This document shows, in pieces, positions 32,128 through 42,999 of a DNA stretch of 64,000 nucleotides; the first letter of the stretch is position 1; every line of letters begins with the position of its first letter. The DNA is taken from contig CAUYUJ010011225.1 of the NCBI GenBank assembly GCA_963575745.1, forward strand, positions 103,501 to 167,500. Direction: 5' to 3'. A program made the translations under genes and the position numbers. The notes under the pieces are model-generated. The model saw only the letters and a program-made list of their open reading frames with translations, searched no databases and had not been told where the DNA came from. This stretch comes from Prorocentrum cordatum (taxonomy: Eukaryota; Sar; Dinophyceae; Prorocentrales; Prorocentraceae).

Positions 32128-33000
32128 ACCGCGCGTCCACGCGGAGCGTGGCCGGGTCCGTGCCAGGCTGGGCGCGGGCCTGGCCAGGTCTCGCGTGGAT
32201 GCGCTATTGTCCTCCCTCCCTCCCTCCCCTCCCCCTCCCCTCCCTCCCCTCCGCCTTCTGGTTCTTTCCCTCGGATGAATTCCTCCTTCTCCGTAGAGGC
32301 CTCCTCCCTGTCGCATCCCGAGACGGGTGGGCAGGGCGGGCTGGGCGTTTCGCCTGATATTCCTCTACCATATATGACCCAGAAACTTGACATGTGAAAG
32401 AGCTTCACGGATGGAGCACGGGTCCTTTTCAGAATGTAGCTCTCGCCGTAATGCCGTGCGCATTCGTCTTAAGAGTTTGCAGAAGTTCCTCTGATGGAGG
32501 GCGGGTCCTTCAAAATGTGGCTCTCGTCTTAGCGCCGCGTACGGTCAATGTGCTCTTAACAGTGTTCAACAGTTTCAATCAAGGATTTCGGTGGTTGACG
32601 TCGCAGAACAAGTGTTCTGGCACGATTTGCGATTGTCAGGACGCGACGTCCATGGTGATTCGCGGTGTTGACGTTCCAGAAATGGTGTTCCGGATCGATA
32701 TGGGACCGTCAGGTCGCAACAGTAACGTTGATTCGATTCGTTGAGGTTTTAGACGTTTTTTGCCAGCGTTTTTTTTGTCCGCAGTGAAGACGTTTCCTTT
32801 CAGGAGCCTATGACAGGGAACTTGGATGGAGGGTTTATTGCAACATCGTTGATTCACTTTGGGTTTACACTGGTCTCCCTCCTCCTCCTGCGTCCCTCCT
32901 CCCCTCAATCCCTTTCGCTCGTCTCTCTCATCTTCCTCTTCGGCCCCCCTTGATCTCCCTCCTTTCTCGTTCTGTCCCCCCTCCTCCCTCCCCTCCTGTC
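32128..33000. other. Intergenic DNA with pyrimidine tracts
   Basis: (CCCT)n-like tract at 32212-32262, a related pair of phrases TTCAGAATGTAGCTCTCG / TTCAAAATGTGGCTCTCG (32429 and 32508) indicating a degenerate 80-bp duplication, and a C/T-rich tract at 32873-33010. No gene seen. Confidence 0.45.
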
Positions 33001-33247
33001 TCCTTCCGCGCCCAGTCCCCCACCCGCGCCCGAACCACACGACGCTGTAGGCGCCGAGGTTGGGACTGAGGACGACGCGGAGGCCGAGGCAGCCGCCCCC
33101 CTCATTCGGCCGTACGAGCTCGAGGAGGCCGGGGGTTTTCCTTTGCCTACCTTCGCTCCTCCCTCCCCCCCTCCCCCTCGGCTGATTCTTACTGATGTGC
33201 AGCTTGCAGCTTGCAGGAAAACAGACCTGCATGATCGCAACCAGTGA
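33001..33247 (+). CDS. Possible exon (C-terminal), unassigned
   Basis: After a pyrimidine tract of about 130 bp the plus strand is open without an ATG and ends at TGA (33245-33247). The frame reads as an acidic, Ala/Glu-rich stretch (GAEVGTEDDAEAEAAAPL), then IRPYELEEAGGFPLP and a mixed tail LILTDVQLAACRKTDLHDRN. This looks more like protein than the surrounding frames. No domain recognised. A similar patch (33540-33680) follows the next pyrimidine tract in the same frame. These may be exons of one gene; equally they may be chance. Confidence 0.22.
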
Positions 33248-33419
33248 GCGGAGGCACAGGCGCATAGCGCCGTGGGCTGCTTCTCTGGACTTCAAGCTTT
33301 GAGCGCAATCTGTTTTTTTCTTAGGGGCCCAGTGTTGCTGCACTCGGGATTTTCCAATTCGGGTCGGGATGTGAGCACGCATTGGCGGCAATGCCACCGT
33401 TCACCACCACCACCACCTG

Positions 33420-34210
33420 TCTCTTTTTTTCTGCCCCTATCCTCCTTTATTGTCACAGTGCTCCTCCTGCGCATCCTCTCTTCCCCTCCTCTCTTCCCCT
33501 CCTCCTCCCCCTCCTCCTCCCGGTCATCTCCCTTCACTTTCGTCCCCGCTGGAGAGGAGGCGCCGAGCGCCAGCAGCGCCCAGCCCCGTGCGCAGCCGGC
33601 GCCGCCGCTGGCGCTGACGCTCGGGCATGAGCAGGACTTCGAGGGCAAGCCTGCGGCGCTGGCCGTGAGCCAGTCCCAAACCTCCAACATGTTGGAGAAT
33701 CAGGATGCCGTTTTTTACATCGCTTTCGGCGTCTGGGGGCCCTCGCGGGGCCGTGGGGCCGCCAGAACGAAGTCACCCGGACGGAGAAACGGTATTGAAA
33801 GTAGTCCAGACCTGCGATGTTCAGATTTTTCCACGCGCGGCCCCCGCAGTACCGACCCCTTCCCGAGGGCCCGTGCTTTCATCCCGCATCGTTCTTAGAC
33901 GGCCCCGGGCCCGGCGAGGACCCCCAGAGGCCGAACGCTGTCAAAAACGTCTCTTGCGTGGTTTCTGCACGACGCGAGCATGTCTTGGAAGACGTCGGAG
34001 GTTTAGGGTTTGGGCGTGTCCCCCGCTCCCTCCTCCTCTTCCTCCCCCTCCTCCCCCTCCTCCTCCCGCTCCTCCTCCTCCTCCACCTCGTTCTCCTCCT
34101 CCTCCTCCCCCTCCTCCTCCCCCTCCTCCCCTCCTCCTCCTCCTCCTCCTCCTCCTCCTCCTCCTCCTCCTCCTCTCTCCCCTTCCCTCGCTCCCTCCCC
34201 CCTCCCGTGG
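33420..34210 (+). repeat. Pyrimidine-rich DNA with (TCC)n
   Basis: CTCCTCCTCC-type tracts at 33462-33520 and especially 34022-34200, where TCC repeats nearly without interruption. Pro- and Leu-only (or Gly/Glu/Arg) ORFs here are compositional. The frame downstream of 34205 (DDIPELLLLTSAAS) is briefly protein-like but soon loses character. Confidence 0.75.
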
Positions 34211-35217
34211 ATGACATCCCAGAGCTCCTGCTTCTGACGTCCGCCGCCTCTCCCGCGCCTGCTCCTGCCGCAGCTCCTCTCCAGGGGCCCCCTTCCCTCC
34301 TCGCCCTCCGTCCCCCCCCCCTGCGGGGCTCACTTCGGTTCCTCCGATTCGATTCTCTGTCGATCGATCCCGAGCCCGATTCGATTTTGGATTCTATTAA
34401 TCCACCGGTTTCCGCCGATCTGCCGACTCGATGTTTCATAAGTCTTTCCCTGTTTTTGGTATCGTGTATTATAATTCTGAGTCCACATCCCATCCAAGGT
34501 GGTTCACCCCTCATCTTGGTTAACTAATGTTATGCAAGCACGCTCGTTCGTCAACAACCGTCAAGTTGCAAACATTCCTTGCAGCGCAGCAAACAAAGTC
34601 CACGCGTGCGCAGCGTCGCTCGCGCATGTCGGAATTTGTCTAACACTATTAGGCATCTGCTAGCCAGTTTGTGTGTTTATACTTCTCGGGCGGGTACCCG
34701 AAATCCTGCAGCCGCTTGTCGCGCAAGAAAAAAGGCGCCCCCCCTCAACCCCTCTCTCCGCATCCGGGGTGGGGCAGCGCGTGCGTGGTAGCGGGGCTCG
34801 CTTGCGGTTCGCGGGCCAGGACCGCGCCCCGCGAGCTCCAGGAACCCCGCGAGGGGCCCAGCGGCGGCGCGCAGGGGGCCCAGCGGCCGAGGCCGCGGAA
34901 GGGCGGCGGCAGGCCGCGGAGGCAGCGGGGAACCCCGCGCTTCAGCTGCGAGAGACCCGACGCAGGCCTGGCCAGCGGGCGGCAGGCAAGAAGCTCTGCA
35001 GCCATCCAAGCAGCAGGTGGCAGGCCAAGCCGAAGGCTGGCCCGCAGAAGCGGAACAAGCGTGGAGGTCGGGCCGCGGACAGCCGATTCCACCGATAGAA
35101 TCGCGGGAGCGCCTGGAGGAAGCTAGCCGGGTGTAGTGACGCGGCGCAGCTAAATGGAGGAAGTGCGAGCAGCGGTGAAGCGACAGCTCGCGCTCGACAT
35201 TCAGCGACGCGAGCAGG
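34211..35217. other. Intergenic / possible 5' region of the retroelement relic
   Basis: 34580-34650 contains a small piece of the composite repeat body (GCGCATGTCGGAATTTGTC). From about 34740 to 35217 GC-rich DNA precedes the gag relic and could be its leader or a decayed LTR, but I found no matching second LTR. Confidence 0.35.
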
Positions 35218-36310
35218 ATGGAAGATCAAGTGCGGGAGTTGGTCGAACAAGTGCAGCGGTTGACGATGGAGGGTCAGCAGATGAGAACGGACTTCCAGCA
35301 GAGGGATCAAGCCGACCGAGAACGAGGAGCGCGTGGCGAGATGATGGGCCCGAGCATCCCTCACGAAATGAAGCCGTTCGACGGACGGAGGGCGAGCTGG
35401 GCTGCGTTTGGTTCCCAGAGCAAGGCGTGCGTGCTCGCTCGGGGCAGAAGGTCTCGGCCGCTTTTGGAGAAGGCCGAGGACGGAGCGCAGGACGTAGACA
35501 ACGTGGACCTGTAGCCCAAGAAAAGAGCTCAGCGCGCACCAGTGCTTCTCCCTGGCCCTCGCGGTGCCAGGGGACTCGGTGGGCGAGCTGATGGCGGGGG
35601 GCAGTGCCGTAGGGGCAGGCGCCGAGTGCTGGAGGAAGCTTCGGAAGGAGTGCAGCCCGAGCGAAGCCGGCAACGTGCTAGCGATGTGGACCTAGCTGGC
35701 GGGCGCGAAGTCCGAGGCTCGAGACGACGTGGTTGTGGGCATCAGCGAGCTCGACGAGTACCTGGCGAGGTGCCAGAAGATGGCGGGCGAGCCCGTCTCG
35801 GACCTGATCAGAAGAGGCACCCCAGCCAAGGCGCTCAGGGAGCACGAGGGTTTGCGGCGGCGCGCGTCTCGGGGCAGCAGCGGGCTGGGCGCGCGCGAGT
35901 TCCTGAGAGGCGTGGTCTTCTCTGTGCTGACGGCGAGGCGAGCGGCCCACGACGACCCGGTGGGCATCGGCGCGTTGAGAGGCGGGATGGGCGCCGCGGA
36001 GGCGTCGAGGAACGGGCGGGGATAGAAGAGGGGGGGAAGGGGGGGGGGGTCGCAGGGCGCAGGCGCCGACGTAGACTGCAACTACTGCCGCGATCAAGGC
36101 CGCCGCAGCGTCTGCCGCCGCAAGTGGATAGCCGACGAGCAGAAGGCAGCCGCCGACGCAGGCAGCAAGGACAAGGAGCAGCACAGGAAACAGCCAAACA
36201 AAGAGTATAATGAGGTCGCGGCAGCGGTTGTAGGAGAGCCCGGGAGAGGCAGCGCCGAGCAGGAGCAGCTCCAGCGACGGCGTCGACGGCGTCGACGCAA
36301 CAGCAGCCTC
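35218..36310 (+). pseudogene. Decayed gag of a copia-type (Ty1-like) retrotransposon
   Basis: Three parts of a Gag follow in order. First, frame 1 from the ATG at 35218: a heptad-like coiled-coil start (MEDQVRELVEQVQRLTMEG) and the KPFDGRRASWAAF stretch that in such Gags precedes the capsid-like domain. Second, frame 2 from about 35516: ELSAHQCFSLALAV, AGAECWRKLRKECSPSEAG and ELDEYLARCQKMAGE, the usual W-x2-L and L-x-EY-x4 pattern of UBN2/copia Gag. Third, still frame 2: a defective zinc knuckle CNYCRDQGRRSVC at about 36077, where the expected His is Arg and spacing is one residue short. One frame change near 35510 and in-frame TAG codons at 35693 and 36023 prove inactivity. The basic tail then dissolves into CAGCCT repeats; protease, integrase and reverse transcriptase are absent. 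Confidence 0.75.
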
Positions 36311-36758
36311 AGCTTCAGCCTGCCTCAGCCGCAGCTTGCCGCAGCCTCAGCCTCAGCCTCAGCTTCAGCCGCAGCCTCAGCCTCAGCCTGCCTCAGCTTC
36401 AGCCTCAGCCTCAGCCGGCCTCGGCTTGCCTCAGCCTCAGCCTCAGCCTGCCTCGGCCTCAGCCTCAGCCCCAGCCTCAGCCTGACTCAGCCTCAGCGTC
36501 AGCATCTCAGCCTCAGCCTGCATCAGCCTCAGCCTCAGCGTCAGCCTGCCTGAGCCTCAGTCTCAGCCTGCCTCAGCCTCAGCCTGCCTCACTCAGCCTC
36601 AGCCTCAGCCTGCCTCGGCTTCAGCCTGCGTCAGCCTCAGCCTCAGCCGTCTCAGCCTCAGCCTGCCTCAGCCTCAGCCTCAGCCTGCCTTGGCGTGCGT
36701 CAGCCTCAGCCTCAGCCTGCCTCGGCCTCAGCCTGCCTCGGGCTCAGCCTGCCTCGGC
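36311..36758 (+). repeat. (CAGCCT)n hexamer-rich minisatellite
   Basis: CAGCCTCAGCCTGCCTCAGC words fill 450 bp. The array begins inside what would be the gag tail, so it may have expanded from a Gln/Pro-coding stretch of the retroelement. Confidence 0.9.
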
Positions 36759-36760
36759 TC

Positions 36761-37260
36761 GGGCATTCAACATATGGCACAGGACTGGTGTCCTGGGAAC
36801 ACGAAGATCACGAAGTGGCCCACAGTTGTCTCCGGGCAGTTAAAATCTGATACAGGAATGGTGTTCTGGGAACACGAAGAACACGAAGTGGCCTACAGTT
36901 GGCTCCGGGCATTCAAAATGTGGCCTGGGGATGGTGTTCTGGGAACACGAAGAACACGAAGTGGCCCACAGTTGTCTCCGGGCATTCACAATGTGGCCTG
37001 GGAGTGGTGCTCTGGGAAGACGAAAAACACGAAGTGGCCTTCAGTAGTTGGCTCGGGGCATTCAAAATGTGGCCTGGGAGTGATGTTCTGGGAACGCGAA
37101 GAACACGAAGTGGCCTACAGTTGGCTCCGGGCATTCAAAGTGTGGACTGGGAGTGGTGTTTTGGGAAGATGAAAAACACGAAATGCCTTACAGTTGGCTC
37201 CGGGCATTCAAAATGTGGCCTGGGAATTGTGTTCTGGGAATACGAAGAGTAGGAATCCAT
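36761..37260 (+). repeat. 73-bp minisatellite, seven copies
   Basis: Units start GGGCATTCAAAATGTGGCC (or variants) at 36761, 36834, 36907, 36980, 37056, 37129 and 37202; all steps are 73 bp except one of 76. Each contains GTGTTCTGGGAACACGAAG, AACACGAAGTGGCC and ACAGTTGGCTCC. ORFs across it are repeat-derived. A second, unrelated 73-bp x 7 array lies at 48.4 kb. Confidence 0.95.
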
Positions 37261-37439
37261 AGGAAACGATCGGATTCTATATGAGTCCTGGGGAGGCCTC
37301 GGGTTCCCCGGCTTTTCCTCGCACCCGCCCAGACCCCCATGGGGAGTCAAAATGTTCTCTTTTGAGCCCACTAGAAACCTATCAGTCTTCGCTGTTCGGT
37401 AATTTGCATTTTTTTGTGCGTTTTCGGGAGAGTCGTTTT

Positions 37440-38045
37440 TCAACTCCCTACGAAGCCTGCCCTTGTTGAAAGTTTACGGCATGCGCGGGCGTGCGCAGCG
37501 TTTTTCTTTTCCAGTGGACTCTTGTGACAGCACGTGCACGAGGGTGTTCTTGCGATTCCGACATGCGCGCGCTAAGGGCTCCTTTGGTCGCAGGTGTAAA
37601 AACGGTTTTTGATGTATAAACAGATAGCAAGAACGCGGGCGCATCTTCGTTTTTTGTGTTGCTTGTTGTTGTGTTTGAGCGTTCTTGTTGCGAAACTCTG
37701 TGGCTTTACTCGTTTTCGGGACGCTCGTTTTTTGAAATTCCTGTGGAACCTAATGTTTTGAAGGATTTCGGCATGTGCGCGCGTGTGCATTTCGTTCCGT
37801 ATTCTTTGTTCGGGAATCTTGAAAACTGGTGAGTTTTGATACGAGTGTTCGCGAATGGTATATGTTCTGCAGGAAATGACGGGGTGGGGGATACAGGTTT
37901 GGCCTGGATGATACGAGTTTATATTCAGGATGGGTGATGTGGCAGAATCGTGTGCGTAACTGCAATACCCCAGGGGGATCGATAAGTCCCGGCGGGGAAA
38001 GGGGGTATATCCTATTACTCGCTTAAAAGGGGGAAGAGATGTTGT
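37440..38045 (+). repeat. Degenerate composite repeat body without a CGA array
   Basis: Carries the body words in order: TACGGCATGCGCGGGCG (37476), GACATGCGCGCGCTAAG (37559), GTTGCGAAACTC (37688), TTGAAGGATTTCGGCATG (37758), GGATGATACGAGTTTATATTC (shortened here to its core), GCAATACCCCAGGGGGA (37960) and AAGGGGGAAGAGATG (38027). It is followed by GTGGTGCAACATATGCGGTG, the boundary motif seen at 3546. Confidence 0.7.
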
Positions 38046-38812
38046 TCAACATGTGTGGTGCAACATATGCGGTGCAGTCTACGGTGTGAGGACAGAACAG
38101 AAGTACGAACCCGTAGTTGCGAGCAGTGCATGTATGCTTGCATACAGGCACGCGCATTCACCATGCACCTGCTTATTGGAATGCGCCCCTGGAGGCGTGA
38201 TGGTGGTGGCCTGTTGCCCCCCCTCCATGGCAAGGGGGACACCTCGTAACTCTGCCCCCGTCCCAGCAAAATAATGGTGTCAGGTCGCGGGGCTTTGGGG
38301 GAGCAGGCCTGGCTGAACTTTTAGCCGCTGGCTGGGGGGCTGAGGTGGCCCAGCACTGGTTTCAACGGGCGGAACGGGGAGAAAGGCCTTTCCGTCGCCT
38401 CGCCTGGCGCGTCTCGAACAACTTATCAGTTTCGACCCCGGGAGAGGTCCGGGTCAGGGGATTGTTTTTTGTGTACGGCTTTGCCCTTGTCCCCCCCTCT
38501 TGACTGATTTTCTCGGGGCCCATCGAGCGCAGACCCCCTGGCCCCATCCAGACTCCCTTCGCGAAACCGGCACCAATCTCTGGACTTGGGGAAGACGGGC
38601 TGCCGGCTATCGGGTCCACGGCATAAGAGACCCACATCTTTGTCCATGTGCCATCCCCCCAAGCTTCTCCAAAACCCCCCCAAAGACCCACGCGAATTCT
38701 TGACAGAACCCGAACATAATTGAACATCTTTTGGAATATCAGAAATCTCCTGCTTGCCCCGCCTCTTCTCCTTGACTCCCGAAAAAGACAGCGCGAACAT
38801 AACCTGTTGACA
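38046..38812. other. Intergenic DNA, nothing supportable
   Basis: A minus-strand frame of 276 codons (38362-39192) runs through the foldback element and has no domain. No RNA gene recognised. Confidence 0.4.
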
Positions 38813-38932
38813 TTCTGCGCGGATTTCTTGGATCTGCGCTGGACCTCCTTCCCTGGCGCGTGCAGTGTGCTTGCGGCGGCGCCGGAGGCGCCGTCATGGG
38901 GTTCCAGCGCCGATCCAAAAACTCCGCGCAGA
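38813..38932. mobile_element. Foldback element, copy 4 (best preserved)
   Basis: Left arm TCTGCGCGGATTTCTTGGAT, then CTGCGCTGGA. Right arm TCCAGCGCCGATCCAAAAAC, then TCCGCGCAGA. They form an inverted repeat of about 31 bp with three or four mismatches around a core with GCGGCGGCGCCGGAGGCGCC. There is no coding capacity; related to copies at 21490, 24498 and 26629. Confidence 0.75.
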
Positions 38933-39104
38933 TCGCCGGAAGCGTATGTGTATATTTGTTGGTTCTCTTTTTTTAAACTCGCCTCCTTCCTTTCTCGTTT
39001 GACTGCCGCCGTCAATCCTTTAAATTGTGGATGCTCTCCGCAGGACCCGTGGGGCCCTTCCTGGGAGCCAGCCTGGGAGGCCTGCGATCGAGCAGAAGGA
39101 GGGA

Positions 39105-39415
39105 TGAAGGGAGGATGCGAAGCAAAATGCGGAGGAGGAGGAGGAGTCGAACGGGGGCAGGAGGAGGAGAATGGATGTATGGATGGGTGCATGATGGTGA
39201 TGATGACGAGTCAGGAGGATGAGAAGGAGGAGGAAGAGGAGGAGGAAGAGGAGGAGGGAGATGGGGAGGGACGACTGATCATTCAGCAGCAGCGAGAAAT
39301 GAGGAGCAGCGGGATGGGGGAGGGGAGTGGAGGATGGGGGGAGGAGGAGGAGGAGGAGGAGGAGGAGGAGGAGGAGGAGGAGGAGGAAGAGGAGGAGGAG
39401 GAGGAGGACGAGAGT
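39105..39415 (+). repeat. (GGA)n purine tract
   Basis: GGAGGAGGA runs at about 39130-39175, 39218-39260 and 39345-39410 in purine-rich DNA. Poly-Glu and poly-Leu ORFs are artefacts. Confidence 0.85.
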
Positions 39416-39689
39416 AAACCCCAAACTCCTCAACGATGTTGGGATACACTCTCCCTCCGAGCTCCCTCTGCACAGGCCCCTTATAAGGGAGACAACCAGT
39501 CGAAAGTCATGACACTTGCCAAAACACCATTATCAGGATTTCAACGCCACGGGTCAACCGGACTGTTGCGTTGTGATGTTCTTGGGACTTCAACACAGCG
39601 AACCGACGTAACTGTGCCGCCCTGACAATCCTGAATCGTTCGACGACGAACACCTATTCTGGCAGGTGAAATCATGAGAGCCCGCGACA

Positions 39690-41330
39690 CTCTTGCAATA
39701 CAAAAAACGAATGTGCGCGGCGCTGAGGCAAGAGCCAGATGCTGAGCATGAAGCCCGCTTAACTAGTGAAGCTCTCACATTTTTTGAAGACGAATGTGCA
39801 GGAAGAGGAGAATGAGGAGGGGGAGGGCGAGAGTCGAATACAAACAAGCGCTGTTGCAATACATCCTCCTTCATGCGCCCATGTAAGTGTCCTTCTTCGC
39901 TGCAAGGGGGGCCCCCTTGAAACGCAAGCGCCGTTGGGCCTGCTACGCTGGCGAGAGTTCCGCTTTGAAGCGAGATCGCCTCGCATCGTGGTAGTGCGCG
40001 CATGCCATACAGCTTGACGAGGTGTTCAATTATGTCCCCGTTTTGAGAAAAAGACCGCCCCCCCCATCCGTGTAGCTTGTTGAGCATGTGGACACTTGAA
40101 GTCATGACCTCCGAGGAGGTCTGAATCGACAGCTTGATTCAGAAAGCGAGCCCCCATGGATCCGTGCAGCGCTGCATGTGCGGTGCTTTACGAAGACTCG
40201 TGCGCTCACTTCATTTCGAACCAGAGTAGTCCTCCATCCTGCTAACCGTTGCGTTCACGAGCGAATGCGCGCGGCGCTGAGACGATACGCCTATTTGGAG
40301 ATAGACTACTCTGGATTTCACAGTAAAGTTGAGGGGGTCGCAACCCTCTCAGACGAGCAGTTTCAGACCCCCCCCCAGACCAGCCATGAAAGAGCGGCCT
40401 TTTGCCCAGACCCCCCGAATCCTCCAAGATAGCTCGAATCATACCCCCTTCAGTGTTACCCCCCCAACCGTATTGTGGAATCTGCGACGAGTGCGAAGAC
40501 GAATGTGAGAGAAGTTGCAAGAGTTTGAGACGAATGTTCGCGGCACTACGGCGAGAGCCCTCATCCATGAAGATAGTACGCACTTTTGAAACGCATGCGC
40601 AGGGCGCTGAGGCGAGAGCTTTCTCTCCCAAACCACCCGACTTCATCCCTGAGAATGTCGAGAATTTCAATACGAAAGGGTCCGGCGCTAAGGCGAGAAT
40701 CACGTTTTGAAAACACCCCCTGCCATCCGCGAAGCTGTTGCAAATGTTTCAGACGAGTGCGCGCGGCGCTACAGCGAGAGCACAATTCTCCCCCCCTTCA
40801 CAAGCTGCAGTTTTTCAGGCGATTGTGCGCAGCGCCAAGGCGAGAACCACATTGTTGAAAAGGCCCCCGTCCATCCATGAAATTGCTGAAGTTTTTTGGG
40901 AGCGAATGTGCGCGGCGCTACGGCGAGAACATTAGTTTGGACAAACAGCGCCCTCCATCCGTGAAGCTGCTGCAAGCTTTCCAGACGAATGTGCGCGGCG
41001 CGGGGGCTAGAACACCAGTTGAAAAAATCATCGCCCTCCATCCGTGAAGCTGTTGCTAATTTTCAAAATGAGAAGATGTGCTTGGCGCTGAGTCGAAGCC
41101 ACAATTCGGAAACGAGCCCCCCTCAAACCTCTGAGCTGTTGCAAACTTATGATGCGAATGTGCGCGGCGCTCTTGCATAATCCGCATTGTGAACACCATC
41201 CGCCCTCCGTTTGTGAAAACGGGCGAACTTTTACAAGTCGAAGGTGCGCTGTTTCAGTGCCAGGGCCACAATTGGAAAACGACCCCCCTCCACCCGTGAA
41301 ACTGCTGGACGTTTCACGCTTCAGAACCAG
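39690..41330 (+). repeat. Degenerate satellite array, main period about 82 bp
   Basis: The anchor GCGCGGCGCT (or variants), followed by .CGGCGAGA.C.CA, starts at 40538, 40597, 40680, 40761, 40827, 40910, 40993, 41080, 41162 and 41247. Most steps are 81-87 bp, with two short units of 59 and 66. The intervening words are CCATCCGTGAAGCTGTTGCA and AGACGAATGTGC. More degenerate units reach back to about 39710 and 40263. It is not a CRISPR: inter-anchor DNA is itself repeated. Confidence 0.85.
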
Positions 41331-41399
41331 AGGTGGTGAAGATTTCCTAGTCGAGACGCCCGGTCCGCCCCATCGACACGTCGGGGGGTGCGACAGGGA

Positions 41400-41640
41400 G
41401 GATAAAGGAAAGGGGAGGGAGGAGGAAGAGGAGGAAGGGCGAGGGCGAGGGAGGTCCTTGCCCCCACCGTTCCAGGGCGAGGGAGGTCGAAGCATCGCAG
41501 GATCGAAGGATGAGGGGGAGGAGGGGGAGGAGGAGGAGGAGGAGGCGGAGGAGTAGGAGGAGGAGGAGAAGGAGGAGGAGGGGGAGGAAGAGGAGGAAAG
41601 GACTGCGGCCGAGGTGGTGGCCCCGCCGCCGCCGCCTCCG
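41400..41640 (+). repeat. (GGA)n / GAG-rich tract
   Basis: GAGGAGGAAGAGGAGG and GGAGGAGGAGGAGG runs, then (GCC)n at 41621-41645. A short Pro-rich then acidic frame (41614 on, with EENWDDSDALVFP) is protein-like over 40 residues only. Confidence 0.75.
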
Positions 41641-42840
41641 CCGCCGAGGGTGAGCCAGCAGGCGCCGCCGGAGGAGAACTGGGACGACAGTGACGCGCTC
41701 GTTTTCCCCCGAGTTGTGCCAAGCCTGGGCCCCGTCCAGGCAGTGCCCCCCCCCCCTCCCATCCACCTCCCCTCGGGGGCGGCGAACAGGGGGAGGGGTG
41801 AAGTTGTTTGGGGGGAGGGAGGGGCGTCGACCCCAGATCGCCCGCCTATGTCGAGAAGGCGTATAAGCATGGATTGCGGCGCGTGGACAGCGGCAGGTTC
41901 CCTTTCTGCACAGAGTCGGTGCGCTCCGTCGCCGAGTCGGGCGGCATGGGCGCCGTGTTTCGGGGGGTACCTTTTCCCGATTCGTGGGTTCCTCGCGCTG
42001 CGCGGGGCGCGCGTCTGGAACGAGTTGTGTGCGTGTGGGTCCTCCTGGGAGCGTCCGGAGGCCTCCTGGAGCCTCTTGGCGGCAGGAACGCCCCGCTCCC
42101 AGAACGCTCTCTGGTCGGCAGGGCGGGGGGGCTCTCCCGGATGGGGTGGGCCCCCGGCCCGCCCGGAGTGGGGACGGACGACGTGTGCACGATGTCCGAC
42201 AGCACGTGCTCATTGGGAGCCAGGCTTGCTGTCCTGCGGGGCCCATCAGACAGCAACTCTCGGGCGAAGGGAACTGTGCACAGGCACCGATCCTGGCAAG
42301 GCCCACCCCTGACCCAGGATCGGTGCCTACGCCTTCCTGGCCAAGGTAAGAGGGCGTATGCATCGATCTTGGGCTCAGGGTTGGGCCTGGCCAGAGTCGG
42401 TGTGCATGTGCACAGTTCCGTCTCTTCCTCCGGAAGCCCTCTGGCGCAGGAGAGCCGCCCGGCGCCCCACGCGCGGGCCGCCCTCGGCTCGCAGGCGTGC
42501 GCCCCCGCCCGCCGCCGTTGCTGGCGCCGGTGGTGGTGGCCGTCGTCGTGGTTTGTCGTCCTCCCAGGGGGTTCTCCTCCCCTCCCTCTCCTTCGATGTC
42601 CCCCTTCCTCCTCCTCCCCCCAGGGGATCCTCCTCCCCTTCCTTCCCCTCTTCATCGTCTGACCGATCACCATCACCCCAGGACCATGGTGTCTCAGCCC
42701 CACCAGGTCACCCGCCCAGGTGGGGATAGGTTCCGCCGAACCCGGAGGGAACGGAACATCACATATCCCCACCTGGGGGGTAAGTCGGCCAGTGGAACCA
42801 AGGCCATGCCACTGGGGATAATCCGCCGCCCTCTTTTGCT
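41641..42840. other. Mixed region with two hairpins and weak exon candidates
   Basis: Frames at 41614-42312 and 41808-42662 (+) each contain short protein-like stretches (for example SPAYVEKAYKHGLRRVDSG near 41835) but no domain and no consistent exon borders. Two perfect inverted repeats: AGGCACCGATCCTGG (42282-42296) with its complement at 42314-42328, and CCAGGTGGGGATA (42716-42728) with its complement at 42764-42776. Confidence 0.35.
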
Positions 42841-42869
42841 TTAGCAAAGGGGTGCCTTGCGTGCCAGAT

Positions 42870-42900
42870 TTTTTTTTTTTTTTTTTGGGGGGGGGGGGGT
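42870..42900 (+). repeat. T-run followed directly by a G-run
   Basis: About 18 T then about 12 G without interruption. Similar T or G runs end several repeats in this window. Confidence 0.9.
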
Positions 42901-42999
42901 ATTTTTCTAAAAGAACTCTCCCAGTGGGTTTCGGCCCGACCCGCTGGCCACCCGTAGATCGCCCAATTCCCGGAAAAATCCTCCTAGACGGCTCAAGAT

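Noticed and set aside
34020-34300. Proline-rich or Leu-rich secreted protein
   Set aside because: Frames are generated by (TCC)n; no stable domain follows.
40480-41330. CRISPR-like array
   Set aside because: The anchors are regularly spaced but the spacers are themselves repeated and degenerate, and the genome is eukaryotic.
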